Below are positions 1-7,608 of a stretch of 40,291 nt of DNA, piece by piece; the first letter of the stretch is position 1, and every line of letters begins with the position of its first letter. The DNA lies in NCBI GenBank assembly GCA_944385535.1, contig CALWXR010000025.1, positions 1 through 40,291 on the forward strand, in the 5' to 3' direction. Made by a program: the position numbers and the translations under genes. Under the pieces are notes generated by a model. The model made no database searches. It was given only the letters and a program-made list of their open reading frames with translations, and was not told the origin of the DNA. The DNA is from an uncultured Oscillospiraceae bacterium (GTDB taxonomy: Bacteria; Bacillota; Clostridia; Oscillospirales; Oscillospiraceae).

Positions 1-467
1 GCACACTTCGTATACGGGTCTACAAGTGTTTGGTTCGGGAGGAGATCAATTCCAAGTTTTGCGGCCTCTGCAGCTTTTTCGGCCGAGTGATGTTTACCAG
101 CTGCCATTGTTCTGATGTGTCTTCTCACGTCAAAGGCTTCTGTCGGAGATGTATATGGTCTCTTTCGCAAAATCGCTTCAGTGGCAGGTGTTGCCGTCGC
201 AATTTTCGGCATAGAGGTCGTTGTTGTTACAGAATCCATTTTTATACTTTTAGCAAGCGACGACCACAATTTGGTAAGCTCATCTTTGTTTTTGACTCCC
301 CAAATGATACCAACAATGGCTGTGATACTGACACCAGCAAGAATCAACTGAGCTTTATGCTCCTTAATCCATACAAGAACCCCCTTTTTGCTTTCTGAGG
401 AACTTTCCATGCTCTGCTCCAAAGCAATGGATTCCTCTTCAATGGATTTCTGCTTTACTTCATTCAT
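1..467 (-). CDS. Single-pass membrane protein, partial (runs off the window)
   Basis: A frame starting at ATG 467 stays open through 155 codons to the window edge, so the gene is cut by the window and not broken. An AGGAGGA ribosome site lies about 5 bases upstream. The N-terminus is acidic and charged, followed by one hydrophobic segment at about residues 39-57 (AQLILAGVSITAIVGIIWGV). After that come a Thr-rich linker and a basic/Ala-rich region. The start overlaps the stop of the upstream helix-turn-helix gene by 8 bases, so the two are translationally coupled. I do not recognise the family. The DNA is much AT-richer than the backbone, which suggests acquired DNA. A second ATG at 463 is in another frame and stops after two codons. 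Confidence 0.7.
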   Translation of the reverse strand, partial: MNEVKQKSIEEESIALEQSMESSSESKKGVLVWIKEHKAQLILAGVSITAIVGIIWGVKNKDELTKLWSSLAKSIKMDSVTTTTSMPKIATATPATEAILRKRPYTSPTEAFDVRRHIRTMAAGKHHSAEKAAEAAKLGIDLLPNQTLVDPYTKC

Positions 468-939
468 ATTTATCCTCCTTTACAGCAGATAATTTATCAA
501 TTAGCTTTTGAAATTCGGCGATTTGCAATTGATCATCTTGAATTTGTTTTTGAAGCTGGTGGATAGTATCTTCCTTTATTTTGATGGCTTCTTCGTATTT
601 TTTGATTTCCCTGCGAAGGAAGTTGATGACATCTTTATTGGATATCTGCGCCTTTTTTAATTGTTCTTCATCAATCAACTTCTGAGCAATTAATCCTCCT
701 ATCATAACCGTTGGTAACACAGCGGCTCCCACTGCTGCTCCTGCTAATGAGGCTTTTGCTATTGAAGCATATTTAGGGGAAGAATTCAGAAACTCACGGA
801 GAGCCGCCTCATAAACAATGTGACCCCCCTTTTTAGACACAATAGTTGCATCAAGCTTTTTGTCACGAATCCATCGACGAACTGTTTCAGGATTTGTATT
901 TAGCATCTCAGCGATTTCCTTCACGTTATAGCTTTTCAC
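460..939 (-). CDS. Excisionase/MerR-type HTH protein with hydrophobic segment and coiled coil
   Basis: 159 residues. Residues 1-50 form a MerR/excisionase-like winged helix, with VKEIAEMLNTNPETVRRWI as the helix-turn-helix and a basic wing after it. Residues about 60-88 are Ala/Gly-rich and hydrophobic (a possible membrane segment or hinge). Residues about 90-155 are a charged coiled coil. The start codon is GTG at 939, with GGGAGG about 10 bases upstream. It is the first gene of a two-gene operon with the membrane protein at 1-467. DNA binding is supported by the HTH. A DNA-binding head on a possible membrane segment plus a coiled coil suggests a membrane-tethered regulator or a plasmid/phage-type partition or defence accessory protein, but the function is not known. 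Confidence 0.75.
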   Translation of the reverse strand: MKSYNVKEIAEMLNTNPETVRRWIRDKKLDATIVSKKGGHIVYEAALREFLNSSPKYASIAKASLAGAAVGAAVLPTVMIGGLIAQKLIDEEQLKKAQISNKDVINFLRREIKKYEEAIKIKEDTIHQLQKQIQDDQLQIAEFQKLIDKLSAVKEDKYE

Positions 940-968
940 AGCACCACCGCCTCCCGTACATCAGTAAC

Positions 969-997
969 AGTATAACACAAAAATATAGTATTAACAA
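969..997 (-). promoter_or_regulatory. Sigma-A promoter of the HTH/membrane protein pair
   Basis: On the minus strand, TTGTTA and TATACT are separated by 17 bases, and the -10 box lies about 30 bases upstream of the GTG start at 939. The -35 box matches consensus at 4 of 6 positions and the -10 box at 5 of 6. Confidence 0.55.
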
Positions 998-1193
998 GAT
1001 TTTTGTAGCATTAAAATATCGCATTAAAAACAGATAAGATTTGAAGAGCATAAAAAATTTTGGGTACTCTTGAAAATAGACCAATTCTTATCTACTATCA
1101 AGGTTTTCTTGAACTCCATTTTTTACCTTTCTGAAGGTCAAGAACAGAGTCAAAGCTACGCAGTATATACGCATTATAATTAGCAAAACATTA

Positions 1194-1239
1194 AAAGCCG
1201 CCAGAAGCATCATTCCTTGGATGTGCCTCTGGCGGCTTT
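1194..1239 (-). terminator. Rho-independent terminator after the DUF6061-like gene
   Basis: A 16-base stem with one mismatch (AAAGCCGCCAGAGGCA and its partner) with a 14-base loop lies 6 bases past the stop of the gene at 1245. It ends in TTTTAATGTTTT on the minus strand. The loop also holds AAGGA and a double ATG (see findings). Confidence 0.75.
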
Positions 1240-1244
1240 GTCGA

Positions 1245-1496
1245 TCAATCAAAATCTGACGGTGGTATCTCTGTGACGGTTCGCAAGTATTCTTTTGGAT
1301 CTCCATTTAAAATCAACTCCGCATAGGACAGCGGATCGTTGTAGATGAGCCAGTCCAGTTCAGACCGCTGAAAACGGCTATTTGCCACCTCATCCTCAAC
1401 AGCGGTGCAGTTAATGGAAATCACGCTGCCGTCAGAATATTTCAGTTCCACACAGGCGGTGTCGATATTAAACTCGCAGGAAATAAGTTTTTTCAT
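1245..1496 (-). CDS. Small DUF6061-like protein
   Basis: 83 residues, starting MKKLISCEF. ATG 1496 is chosen because a perfect GGAGGT lies 7 bases upstream. The longer TTG start at 1511 would place the ribosome site inside the gene. The protein is a small acidic beta-rich sequence ending in PPSDFD. It resembles small conserved proteins (DUF6061 type) common on Clostridia accessory elements; that assignment is from memory of the family. Function unknown. Its own terminator follows at once. Confidence 0.7.
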   Translation of the reverse strand: MKKLISCEFNIDTACVELKYSDGSVISINCTAVEDEVANSRFQRSELDWLIYNDPLSYAELILNGDPKEYLRTVTEIPPSDFD

Positions 1497-1561
1497 GGGA
1501 TGTACCTCCAAAATTTAATGTTCTGGAAGTAATGTAAGCGTGGGTTTGTGGTGTGGTATCC

Positions 1562-1690
1562 TTAACTATGGGAAAGGTCACGTTCCCATTTGCTGACCGC
1601 CTGCCTGGACACCCTTAACTGATAGGACAGCTCTTCCTGTGAAAGTCCGGCCTCTTTACGCAGTTTTTGTATTTTTTCTCCAAAGGTCAT
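1562..1690 (-). pseudogene. Stub of an XRE-family repressor
   Basis: A 42-codon frame starts at ATG 1690, with GGAGGA 8 bases upstream. It encodes an almost complete Cro/cI-type helix-turn-helix (GEKIQKLRKEAGLSQEEL then VSRQAVSKWE) and stops directly after the recognition helix. Relatives usually continue with a further 60-200 residues, often membrane segments, so this looks like the 5' stub of a larger regulator. The ribosome site and frame are intact, so a very short DNA-binding peptide could still be made. Between here and 1915 I see no gene. Confidence 0.65.
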
Positions 1691-1915
1691 TTCAGTGTCC
1701 TCCTTTCGCTGTCAGTATATAATTTTTACCGACGGCGCACCACCAAAATACGGTTGCAACTGGGCAACAACAGGTTGCACTCAGAAAAATCATTGTGTTT
1801 TCGACGCGCACGGTCGTTCTCTGATTCAATGGTTTGCGTCCATTATATCAGAATTCTTGCGGACGCACAAACATTTCTTCCCATCCGTTCCGCCCGGCTT
1901 GGCAGAAAACAGGAA

Positions 1916-1942
1916 CGCGCCAAGGCGAGATGCCTTGGCGCG
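1916..1942 (-). terminator. Terminator of the dagK-nudix operon
   Basis: Perfect 11-base stem CGCGCCAAGGC with a 5-base loop, directly downstream of the Nudix stop at 1947. It is followed on the minus strand by TTCCTGTTTT. Confidence 0.75.
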
Positions 1943-1946
1943 TAGA

Positions 1947-2414
1947 TTATCGAATCTTTTTTCCGTTGAGCACCGCTTCTGTCAGGGTGTCCGCCTGATA
2001 GCGCAGGGTTAGCAGGAAGAAGGGGGCGTCCTGCCATAGAAGGTTCAGGAAGATCTGATCCCCTTCCCACTTGGGAAGGCTGTCCAGAAAATCCCGGCTG
2101 ACCCACTGCAGTTCCCCCTCCGGGCAGTCGGAAAGTTCTCCCTCAAAGCCGTCGGCGGTGAACAGGTACATGTATTCTCCCTCACAGCAGCTGTTTAGGA
2201 AGGTGACGATCCCCCGGCACCGCCAGGAGGTGAGCTTCAAGCCGGTTTCCTCCCGGGCCTCCCGCAGGAGGCATTCGTCGGGGCTTTCGTCTTTTTCAAA
2301 TTTGCCGCCAATGCCGATCCATTTCCCCTGGTTGATATCGTTTTTCTTTTTGATCCGGTGGAGCATGAGCACTTCATTGCCCCGGGTGATGTAGCATAAG
2401 GTGGAGTTAATCAT
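1947..2414 (-). CDS. Nudix hydrolase (8-oxo-dGTP diphosphatase-like)
   Basis: 155 residues. The Nudix box is complete at about residues 37-59 (GGKFEKDESPDE, then REAREETGL), giving the metal-binding REXXEE core. The N-terminus (CYITRGNEVLMLHR, then GKWIGIGGK) is typical of MutT/YjhB-type enzymes that hydrolyse oxidised nucleoside triphosphates. The substrate cannot be fixed from sequence. The start ATG 2414 overlaps the lipid-kinase stop as ATGA, so the two are translationally coupled. An in-frame extension further upstream lies inside the kinase gene and is not used. Confidence 0.9.
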   Translation of the reverse strand: MINSTLCYITRGNEVLMLHRIKKKNDINQGKWIGIGGKFEKDESPDECLLREAREETGLKLTSWRCRGIVTFLNSCCEGEYMYLFTADGFEGELSDCPEGELQWVSRDFLDSLPKWEGDQIFLNLLWQDAPFFLLTLRYQADTLTEAVLNGKKIR

Positions 2415-3307
2415 GGTTCGGTCCTTTTCTGCATCAGCTGAATGGCGTGGTGGAGATTTTCCACTTCCACCTCTTCGTGACCATCTTCTTTTTCTCCGTC
2501 CAGAGTCCAGGGCATTTCCGAACCGGCGAAGATCCTGATCTTCCTGGCGCTGCGGAAGGTAATCATGGCGCAGTTGTATTTCTGGATCTGCAGCGCCTGG
2601 ATACACTCGGAGATCTCGGCCAGGTTCTGGGGGGCACGAACCAGCAGGATCTCAAACAGGCCGTCGCCCATGTCCACCTGGCTGGGATCCAGGGTCAGAA
2701 TGCCGCCGATGGAGGTGGAGTTGCAAATGGCCCCGAAGAGAAAATCATCCTCCACCACCTGGCCGTCGATCTCCATGCGGATGTGCTCGTTGCGAATCTG
2801 GGAGATCTCGGAAATGCTGCCAAGCAGGTAGGCGGTGTGCCCCAGGGCGTTTTTAATATTCTGAGGGGTCACATAGCTGGACTTGGTGAAGGCCCCGAAG
2901 GAGGCTACGTAGGAAAAATACCGGCTGCCGAATCTGCCCACATCATAGGGCACCGGACGGCCCCCCACAATGTCTTTGGCGGCCTGAACCACGTTGGACG
3001 ACAGGTGCAGGCTGGAAGCAAAGTCGTTGGTGGATCCGGCGGGGATGTAGCCGATGGGCACCTGGGCCCCGGCCCGGAGCAGACCGGTGATGGTCTCGTT
3101 TAATGTGCCGTCGCCTCCGCAGCAGACCACCAGATCCATGCCGGCGCTGCGGGTCTGGGCGGCCACAGTGGCGTCCCCCTGGGCGGAGGTTACATAGGTG
3201 ACCACCTCATATCCCCCGCCGCAGAATACGCCCAGGATCTCTGCCAAATGCCGGTTGGCCTTCTTCTGACCGGCGCAGGGGTTCAGGATAAACAGCATTT
3301 TTTTCAT
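2411..3307 (-). CDS. Diacylglycerol/lipid kinase of the DagK-YegS-BmrU family
   Basis: 298 residues, normal length for the family. The N-terminal catalytic domain has the nucleotide-binding NPCAGQKKA near residue 9, the signature CCGGDGTLNE near residue 63, and GYIPAGSTNDFA near residue 85. The C-terminal half is the beta-sandwich domain with the FGAICNSTSIGG segment and an ending LDGEKEDGHEEVEVEN. Members phosphorylate diacylglycerol or related lipids with ATP at the membrane face, recycling lipid from teichoic acid synthesis. Which lipid is used here is open. It has its own promoter and shares an ATGA overlap with the Nudix gene. Confidence 0.9.
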   Translation of the reverse strand: MKKMLFILNPCAGQKKANRHLAEILGVFCGGGYEVVTYVTSAQGDATVAAQTRSAGMDLVVCCGGDGTLNETITGLLRAGAQVPIGYIPAGSTNDFASSLHLSSNVVQAAKDIVGGRPVPYDVGRFGSRYFSYVASFGAFTKSSYVTPQNIKNALGHTAYLLGSISEISQIRNEHIRMEIDGQVVEDDFLFGAICNSTSIGGILTLDPSQVDMGDGLFEILLVRAPQNLAEISECIQALQIQKYNCAMITFRSARKIRIFAGSEMPWTLDGEKEDGHEEVEVENLHHAIQLMQKRTEP

Positions 3308-3343
3308 AGGATCGCCTCGAAAGTTAGTTTACATTTGCTTTAC

Positions 3344-3372
3344 ATTATATCCGCGGGGGAAAGGATTCGCAA
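3344..3372 (-). promoter_or_regulatory. Sigma-A promoter of the lipid kinase operon
   Basis: Minus strand TTGCGA and TATAAT are separated by exactly 17 bases. The -10 box is perfect and lies about 37 bases before the ATG at 3307. GAGG provides the ribosome site. Confidence 0.75.
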
Positions 3373-3441
3373 GAGATTTTCACTGGAATTTACCAAAACA
3401 ACGCTGAAAATTTACGATTCATTCATAGTTTCCATAACACA

Positions 3442-3470
3442 TTGCATTTCCCCGGAAGCTGTGATATAGT
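3442..3470 (+). promoter_or_regulatory. Sigma-A promoter of the RluA-type gene
   Basis: TTGCAT and TATAGT are separated by 17 bases, placing the transcript start near 3477. The TTG of the -35 box is itself the first possible start of the downstream open frame, so that start cannot be used. This promoter is what forces the downstream start choice. Confidence 0.7.
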
Positions 3471-3534
3471 AGCTTTTGGAAACCTGCGGAAAAGAGCGGG
3501 CGCTTGCCTGCCCCGCCGGAAAGGAGGAGATCCC

Positions 3535-4398
3535 CTGGAACTGAAGTGCGTTGCCGCCCGGGAGGGGCGGCTGTCCTCATTTTTGCTGGGAGAATTGAAA
3601 ATGTCCGCCGGACTGATGAACAAGCTGAAGTGGGGAGAGGGGATCCGGGTCAACGGCGTCAGCCGGAGAACCAATTATCCGGTTGCCCCCGGAGATGTGA
3701 TCACCGTCACCTGGGAGGAGCCGCCCATCCAGTATCCGGCCCAGGAGGGGAAGCTGCGGATTGTATATGAGGATGGGGGCATTCTGGTGGTGGATAAGCC
3801 CCCGGGCATGCTGATCCATCCCTCCCGGCAGAAAAATGAAGGGACTCTGGCAAACCTGGTGGCGGGATACTATCGGAAAACCGGACAGAACGGCGCCTTT
3901 CACCCCATGACCCGCCTGGACCGGGATACCTTCGGGCTGGTGCTGCTGGCGAAAAACGGATACCTCCACGCCCTGCTCCAGCAGACGGCGGTGGAGAAAA
4001 CCTATCACGCGCTGGTGTTCGGCGGGCCGGAGCGGGATCGAGGGGTCATCGACGCGCCCATTGCCCGGCGCCCTCTGCCCAGCCTGCTGCGCTATGTGGG
4101 GCCGGAGGGGAAGCCCTCTGTGACCGAGTACCGGGTGCTGGAACGAAGGGGGCAGATCTGCAAGATTGCCCTTCGTCCGGTGACCGGCAGAACCCACCAG
4201 CTGCGGGTACACTGCGCCCATATGGGATTTCCCGTTTTGGGAGATCCCCAGTACGGCACGGAAGATTCCCAGGCCCTGTCCCGGCAGCTGGGACTGAAGC
4301 ATCAGATGCTGTGCGCCAGAGCCCTGGAATTCACCCACCCCCTCACCGTGGAAAGGATGGCCATTACCTCCGACATGGACGCGGAACCAGACGGATAA
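3535..4398 (+). CDS. RluA/RluD-family pseudouridine synthase
   Basis: An N-terminal S4 RNA-binding domain (about residues 10-60: LSSFLLGELKMSAGLMNKL, then GIRVNG) precedes the RluA catalytic domain. Visible motifs are VVDKPPGMLIHPS, the catalytic RLDRDTFGLVLLAK (Asp nucleophile; Phe replaces the usual Ser/Thr) and the C-terminal RPVTGRTHQLRVH with GDPQYG. It isomerises uridine to pseudouridine in rRNA or tRNA; the exact target is not readable. The frame opens at TTG 3442, but that codon is the promoter -35 box. The best ribosome site, AAGGAGGAG at 3521-3529, points to a CTG start at 3535. No ATG, GTG or TTG lies between them in frame. The true start is therefore probably non-canonical. Confidence 0.88.
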   Translation: MELKCVAAREGRLSSFLLGELKMSAGLMNKLKWGEGIRVNGVSRRTNYPVAPGDVITVTWEEPPIQYPAQEGKLRIVYEDGGILVVDKPPGMLIHPSRQKNEGTLANLVAGYYRKTGQNGAFHPMTRLDRDTFGLVLLAKNGYLHALLQQTAVEKTYHALVFGGPERDRGVIDAPIARRPLPSLLRYVGPEGKPSVTEYRVLERRGQICKIALRPVTGRTHQLRVHCAHMGFPVLGDPQYGTEDSQALSRQLGLKHQMLCARALEFTHPLTVERMAITSDMDAEPDG

Positions 4399-4401
4399 AA
4401 A

Positions 4402-4438
4402 CCGGCTTCTCTCAAAACGCTTGCTTGAGAGAAGCCGG
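4402..4438 (+). terminator. Hairpin after the RluA-type gene
   Basis: Perfect 14-base stem (CCGGCTTCTCTCAA) with a 9-base loop, three bases after the stop. The U-tract is weak (CCCCATTTTAT). 4440-4580 between this and the next terminator holds no gene that I can support. Confidence 0.6.
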
Positions 4439-4580
4439 CCCCATTTTATGGGGAATCAGCGGAAGGTATCCGGGGAAGGGGCAAAAAACCTGCGCCGGAA
4501 CAACAGACGAACGCGGAAAGGCTTTGGCGCTGAAGGCGTTTGGCGTTGCTCAATGCGCGTTATGTAAACTATTCCGGCAA

Positions 4581-4616
4581 AAAATAAGCAGGGCCCCTGT
4601 GGGTCCTGCTTATTTT
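4581..4616 (-). terminator. Terminator of the zinc-ribbon gene
   Basis: 12-base perfect outer stem AAAATAAGCAGG plus inner CCC/GGG pairs. On the minus strand it ends in TTATTTTTTG, seven bases past the stop of the gene at 4624. Confidence 0.85.
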
Positions 4617-4623
4617 CCGGAGA

Positions 4624-4902
4624 TTAGCCGTTGGCGTGCATCTGAGCAAAGCACTCGCTGCAGAACACAGGACGGTCGGACTTGGGCTCGAAGGGAACCT
4701 TGGCCTCACCGCCGCAGCGGGCGCAGGTAGCGGTAAAGAACTCACGGGGGCCACGGGCAGCATTCTTGCGAGCAGCGCGGCAGGCCTTGCAGCGCTGGGG
4801 CTCGTTCTGGAAGCCACGCTCGGCGTAGAACTCCTGCTCACCGGCGGTGAACACAAACTCGTTGCCGCACTCTTTGCACACTAAAGTCTTGTCTTCGTAC
4901 AT
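4624..4902 (-). CDS. Small zinc-ribbon protein (two metal-binding knuckle pairs)
   Basis: 92 residues with four CxxC knuckles: CKEC near residue 9, CKAC near 38, CARC near 60 and CSEC near 81. Together these form two zinc ribbons. A basic linker (RAARKNAARGPREFF) suggests nucleic-acid contact. Proteins of this shape (N-terminal probable zinc-ribbon plus C-terminal CxxC-x(n)-CxxC module) are widespread in Clostridia with no assigned function. The gene stands alone with a consensus promoter and a strong terminator, so it is probably well expressed. The start is supported by GAGAGG just upstream. Confidence 0.8.
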   Translation of the reverse strand: MYEDKTLVCKECGNEFVFTAGEQEFYAERGFQNEPQRCKACRAARKNAARGPREFFTATCARCGGEAKVPFEPKSDRPVFCSECFAQMHANG

Positions 4903-5002
4903 GGAAAATACCTCTCTTCGGTTTGTTGTGCCCCGTGAAATTCCAAGATAACGGTGATTACGCAGGGTCGGTTAATATGTGGTATAAACTGCCACAAACC
5001 GG

Positions 5003-5031
5003 ATTATACACAAATGTGAATATTTTGTCAA
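5003..5031 (-). promoter_or_regulatory. Perfect-consensus sigma-A promoter
   Basis: On the minus strand, TTGACA and TATAAT both match consensus fully with a 17-base spacer. The leader to the start at 4902 is about 90 bases and carries a small palindrome (GTGG...CCAC near 4980). Confidence 0.85.
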
Positions 5032-5090
5032 TCCTTTATGAAAAAAATTTGTACGGATTTTGACGGCTTATGCAGCATGCCAAAGGGCCT

Positions 5091-6131
5091 TTAAAGGGAG
5101 AACTGGGTCTGGCCCTCGTAAGGGATGTGCAGGTGATCGTAGGCCAGAGCGGTGACGCACCGGCCCCGGGGAGTTCGGGTGAGAAAACCCAGCTGCATTA
5201 GAAACGGCTCGTACACATCTTCCAAAGTTACCGCTTCCTCGCCGATGGTGGCGGCCAGGGTCTCTAAGCCCACCGGGCCGCCGCCGTAGTTCTGAATGAT
5301 GGCGGTGAGCATCCGGCGGTCGATGTTGTCTAAACCCAGCTTGTCCACCTCCAGCCGCCCCAGGGCAAGATCGGCGGCCTCTCTGGTGATGGTGCCGTCT
5401 CCCATGACCTGGGCAAAGTCCCGAACCCGGCGCAAAAACCGGTTGGCGATCCGGGGGGTGCCCCGGCTCCGGGAGGCGATCTCCATAGCCCCCTCCGGGG
5501 CGATGGGCATGCCCAGAATGGCGGCGGATCGGGTGACGATCCTTGCCAGCTCCTCCGGGGTGTACAGCTCCAGCCGCAGATTCACCCCGAACCGGTCCCG
5601 CAGAGGGGCGGACAGCTGTCCGGCCCGGGTGGTGGCGCCCACCAGGGTAAATTTGGGCAGATCCAGACGGATGGAGTTGGCGCTGGGGCCCTTGCCCACG
5701 ATGATGTCAATGGCAAAGTCCTCCATGGCCGGGTACAGGATCTCCTCCACCACCCGGTTTAAGCGGTGGATCTCGTCAATAAAAAGAATGTCCCCAGGGT
5801 TCAGGTTGGTCAGTAGGGCCGCCAGATCCCCGGGCTTTTCAATGGCGGGGCCGGAGGTGACCCGGATGTTCACCCCCATCTCATTGGCGATGACTCCCGC
5901 CAGGGTGGTCTTGCCCAGCCCCGGAGGGCCGTAGAGCAGGGTATGATCCAGGGATTCTCCCCGCTGTCGGGCGGCTTCAATATAGACGGACAGGTTGCTT
6001 TTTACCTTCTTCTGCCCGGTGTAATCGGAAAGCAGCTTCGGCCGCAGACCGATCTCCCCCGCGTCCTGTGGGGCAAAGGTGGGGGAGATGATGGGGCCGG
6101 TGTCGTATTCCTGAGAAAAGTCCAGACTCAT
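5091..6131 (-). CDS. ruvB: Holliday junction branch-migration ATPase RuvB
   Basis: 346 residues, the usual length. Walker A is GPPGLGKTT near residue 67, Walker B is [10 protein letters not shown] near 117, sensor I is VGATTRAG near 164 and the arginine-finger region is RDRFGV. The C-terminal winged helix ends [17 protein letters not shown]. It forms hexameric rings that drive branch migration with RuvA at recombination intermediates. It is the last gene of ruvC-ruvA-ruvB on the minus strand. AGGAGGTAACC precedes the ATG. Confidence 0.98.
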   Translation of the reverse strand: MSLDFSQEYDTGPIISPTFAPQDAGEIGLRPKLLSDYTGQKKVKSNLSVYIEAARQRGESLDHTLLYGPPGLGKTTLAGVIANEMGVNIRVTSGPAIEKPGDLAALLTNLNPGDILFIDEIHRLNRVVEEILYPAMEDFAIDIIVGKGPSANSIRLDLPKFTLVGATTRAGQLSAPLRDRFGVNLRLELYTPEELARIVTRSAAILGMPIAPEGAMEIASRSRGTPRIANRFLRRVRDFAQVMGDGTITREAADLALGRLEVDKLGLDNIDRRMLTAIIQNYGGGPVGLETLAATIGEEAVTLEDVYEPFLMQLGFLTRTPRGRCVTALAYDHLHIPYEGQTQFSL

Positions 6132-6176
6132 GGTTACCTCCTGAAACCGGCGGGAGGGCTTCCGCCGGATGCAAAT

Positions 6177-6779
6177 TTATCCTTTCATGACCATTGCCCG
6201 CAGGGCGTAGCGCACCATTTCCTCGGTGGTGGCGGCGCTGTCCACGCCCTTTAAGGCGGCGCTGATCTCCGCCGGGGAATAGCCCAGCTCCTGCAATGCC
6301 GCGTGGGCCAGGGCGGCGGCGCTGCCCCCGTTGGCCGGGGCGTTCTGAGCGGGGCCGCCGGAATAGTCCAGCTCCATGCTGCCGCCCAGCTTGTCCTTCA
6401 GCTCCAGAATGATCCGCTGGGCGATTTTTTTGCCGATACCCTGGGCGGCGGTGAGCATTTTTTCATCCCCGGTCATAATGGCCAGGGTCAGGTTCTGGGG
6501 GCCGCAGGAGGAAAGAATGGCCATGGCGGCCTTGGGGCCTACGCCGCTGACGGAGGTCAGCAGGGTATAGCAGCGCTGCTCCTCCCGGCTGATGAAGCCA
6601 TACAGATCAAAGGCATCCTCCCGGATGGATTCGGTGATGTAAAGCCGGGCAGTTTGGTTCAGCTTCAGCTGACCGGCGGTATAGGCGGTGATATGGCAGC
6701 CGTAGCCAACGCCCCCGCAGTCGATGACTGCCAGTCCGGGCTCCAGAATGGAAACGATGCCGGAAACGTAGTATAACAT
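6177..6779 (-). CDS. ruvA: Holliday junction DNA-binding protein RuvA
   Basis: 200 residues with the three RuvA domains: an N-terminal OB fold (MLYYVSGIVSILEPGLAVID), paired helix-hairpin-helix motifs (LLTSVSGVGPKAAMAILS and AQGIGKKIAQRII), and a C-terminal UBA-like RuvB-binding domain (ALQELGYSPAEISAAL). It binds the four-way junction and loads RuvB. It sits between ruvC (33 bases away) and ruvB (45 bases away) with its own GGAGG. Confidence 0.97.
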   Translation of the reverse strand: MLYYVSGIVSILEPGLAVIDCGGVGYGCHITAYTAGQLKLNQTARLYITESIREDAFDLYGFISREEQRCYTLLTSVSGVGPKAAMAILSSCGPQNLTLAIMTGDEKMLTAAQGIGKKIAQRIILELKDKLGGSMELDYSGGPAQNAPANGGSAAALAHAALQELGYSPAEISAALKGVDSAATTEEMVRYALRAMVMKG

Positions 6780-6811
6780 GGAAAACCTCCAAAGGGAAAG
6801 GATTTGTCACT

Positions 6812-7309
6812 TTACTTGCCCGAAAGCTGCCCCAGCAGGGATGTGGACGTGCGGGCGTGGCACAGGGCGACGGCGATGGCGTCGGCGGCGTCGTCGGGCT
6901 TGGGCGTTTCGGTTAAGCGCAGCAGCCGCCGGGTCATGTCCTGAACCTGTTGTTTGGTGGCGTTGCCATAGCCCACCACCGCCTGCTTTACCTGCATGGG
7001 CTTGTATTCGTAAACGGGGATATGGGCCTGCTGGATCGCCAGCAGGATCACCCCCCGGCTTTGGGCCACTTTGATGCCGGTGGTCACGTTCTGGCCGAAG
7101 AACAGCTCTTCAATGGCCACCGCCTCCGGCTGGGCGATTTGCAAAAGCTTGGTCATGTCGTTGTAGATCACTTCCAGCCGCCAGGAAAAATCCGTATTTG
7201 CCGGGGTGGTGATGGCGCCGCAGTTTAGAAGCTGGTACTGTCCCCGCTGAGCGCCGATCAGGCCGAAGCCCGTAATGCCGTAGCCCGGGTCAATGCCGAG
7301 GATCCGCAT
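6812..7309 (-). CDS. ruvC: Holliday junction endonuclease RuvC
   Basis: 165 residues from ATG 7309, chosen because MRILGIDPGYGITGFG is the canonical N-terminus with the first catalytic Asp. The other acidic residues are visible in VAIEELFFG and in the C-terminal KPDDAADAIAVALCH. It resolves Holliday junctions as a dimer. Its ATG shares one base with the TAA of the upstream 51-residue membrane gene (TAATG), so translation is coupled. An in-frame extension upstream is only the shadow of that gene. Confidence 0.97.
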   Translation of the reverse strand: MRILGIDPGYGITGFGLIGAQRGQYQLLNCGAITTPANTDFSWRLEVIYNDMTKLLQIAQPEAVAIEELFFGQNVTTGIKVAQSRGVILLAIQQAHIPVYEYKPMQVKQAVVGYGNATKQQVQDMTRRLLRLTETPKPDDAADAIAVALCHARTSTSLLGQLSGK

Positions 7310-7464
7310 TACAGATTGCCTCCGGCCATGTTGACGATCTGCCAGATCACAAAAAGAATAAACAGCACAAGCCCCGCCCGGGCCGTCCACACCTGCCAGG
7401 CAGGACGGGGAACATAGCCTTCCCGGCTCTCCTCCGGCTGATTCAGGTCGCGATTCTCTTCCAT
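7309..7464 (-). CDS. 51-residue single-span membrane protein coupled to ruvC
   Basis: A short frame starts at ATG 7464, six bases after GAGGTG. It encodes a hydrophilic acidic N-terminus (MEENRDLNQPEESREG), then an amphipathic VPRPAWQVW and one hydrophobic span at about residues 31-47 (GLVLFILFVIWQIVNM). Its TAA overlaps the ruvC ATG. The ribosome site, the coupling and the clean single-span topology argue that it is real. I do not recognise the family. It may act mainly as a leader for ruvC translation or as a small membrane protein. An overlapping ATG at 7469 is out of frame and stops after seven codons. Confidence 0.7.
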   Translation of the reverse strand: MEENRDLNQPEESREGYVPRPAWQVWTARAGLVLFILFVIWQIVNMAGGNL

Positions 7465-7608
7465 CTCATTCACCTCTGGGGTATATCATAGCACATTTGT
7501 TTTGTTTTTCCTACTGCCTTTTTGAAAAAAGTTTGCCGGAGGAATTGGCTCCATATACATGTTTTTCGTCCGCTGGGAAATACTAGCCGGGAAAAGGCGG
7601 TGGGTTTT

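Noticed and set aside
1667-2012. Plus-strand open frames between the XRE stub and the Nudix gene
   Set aside because: They read through the Nudix terminator and the 3' end of that gene, with no start signal or likeness to any family.
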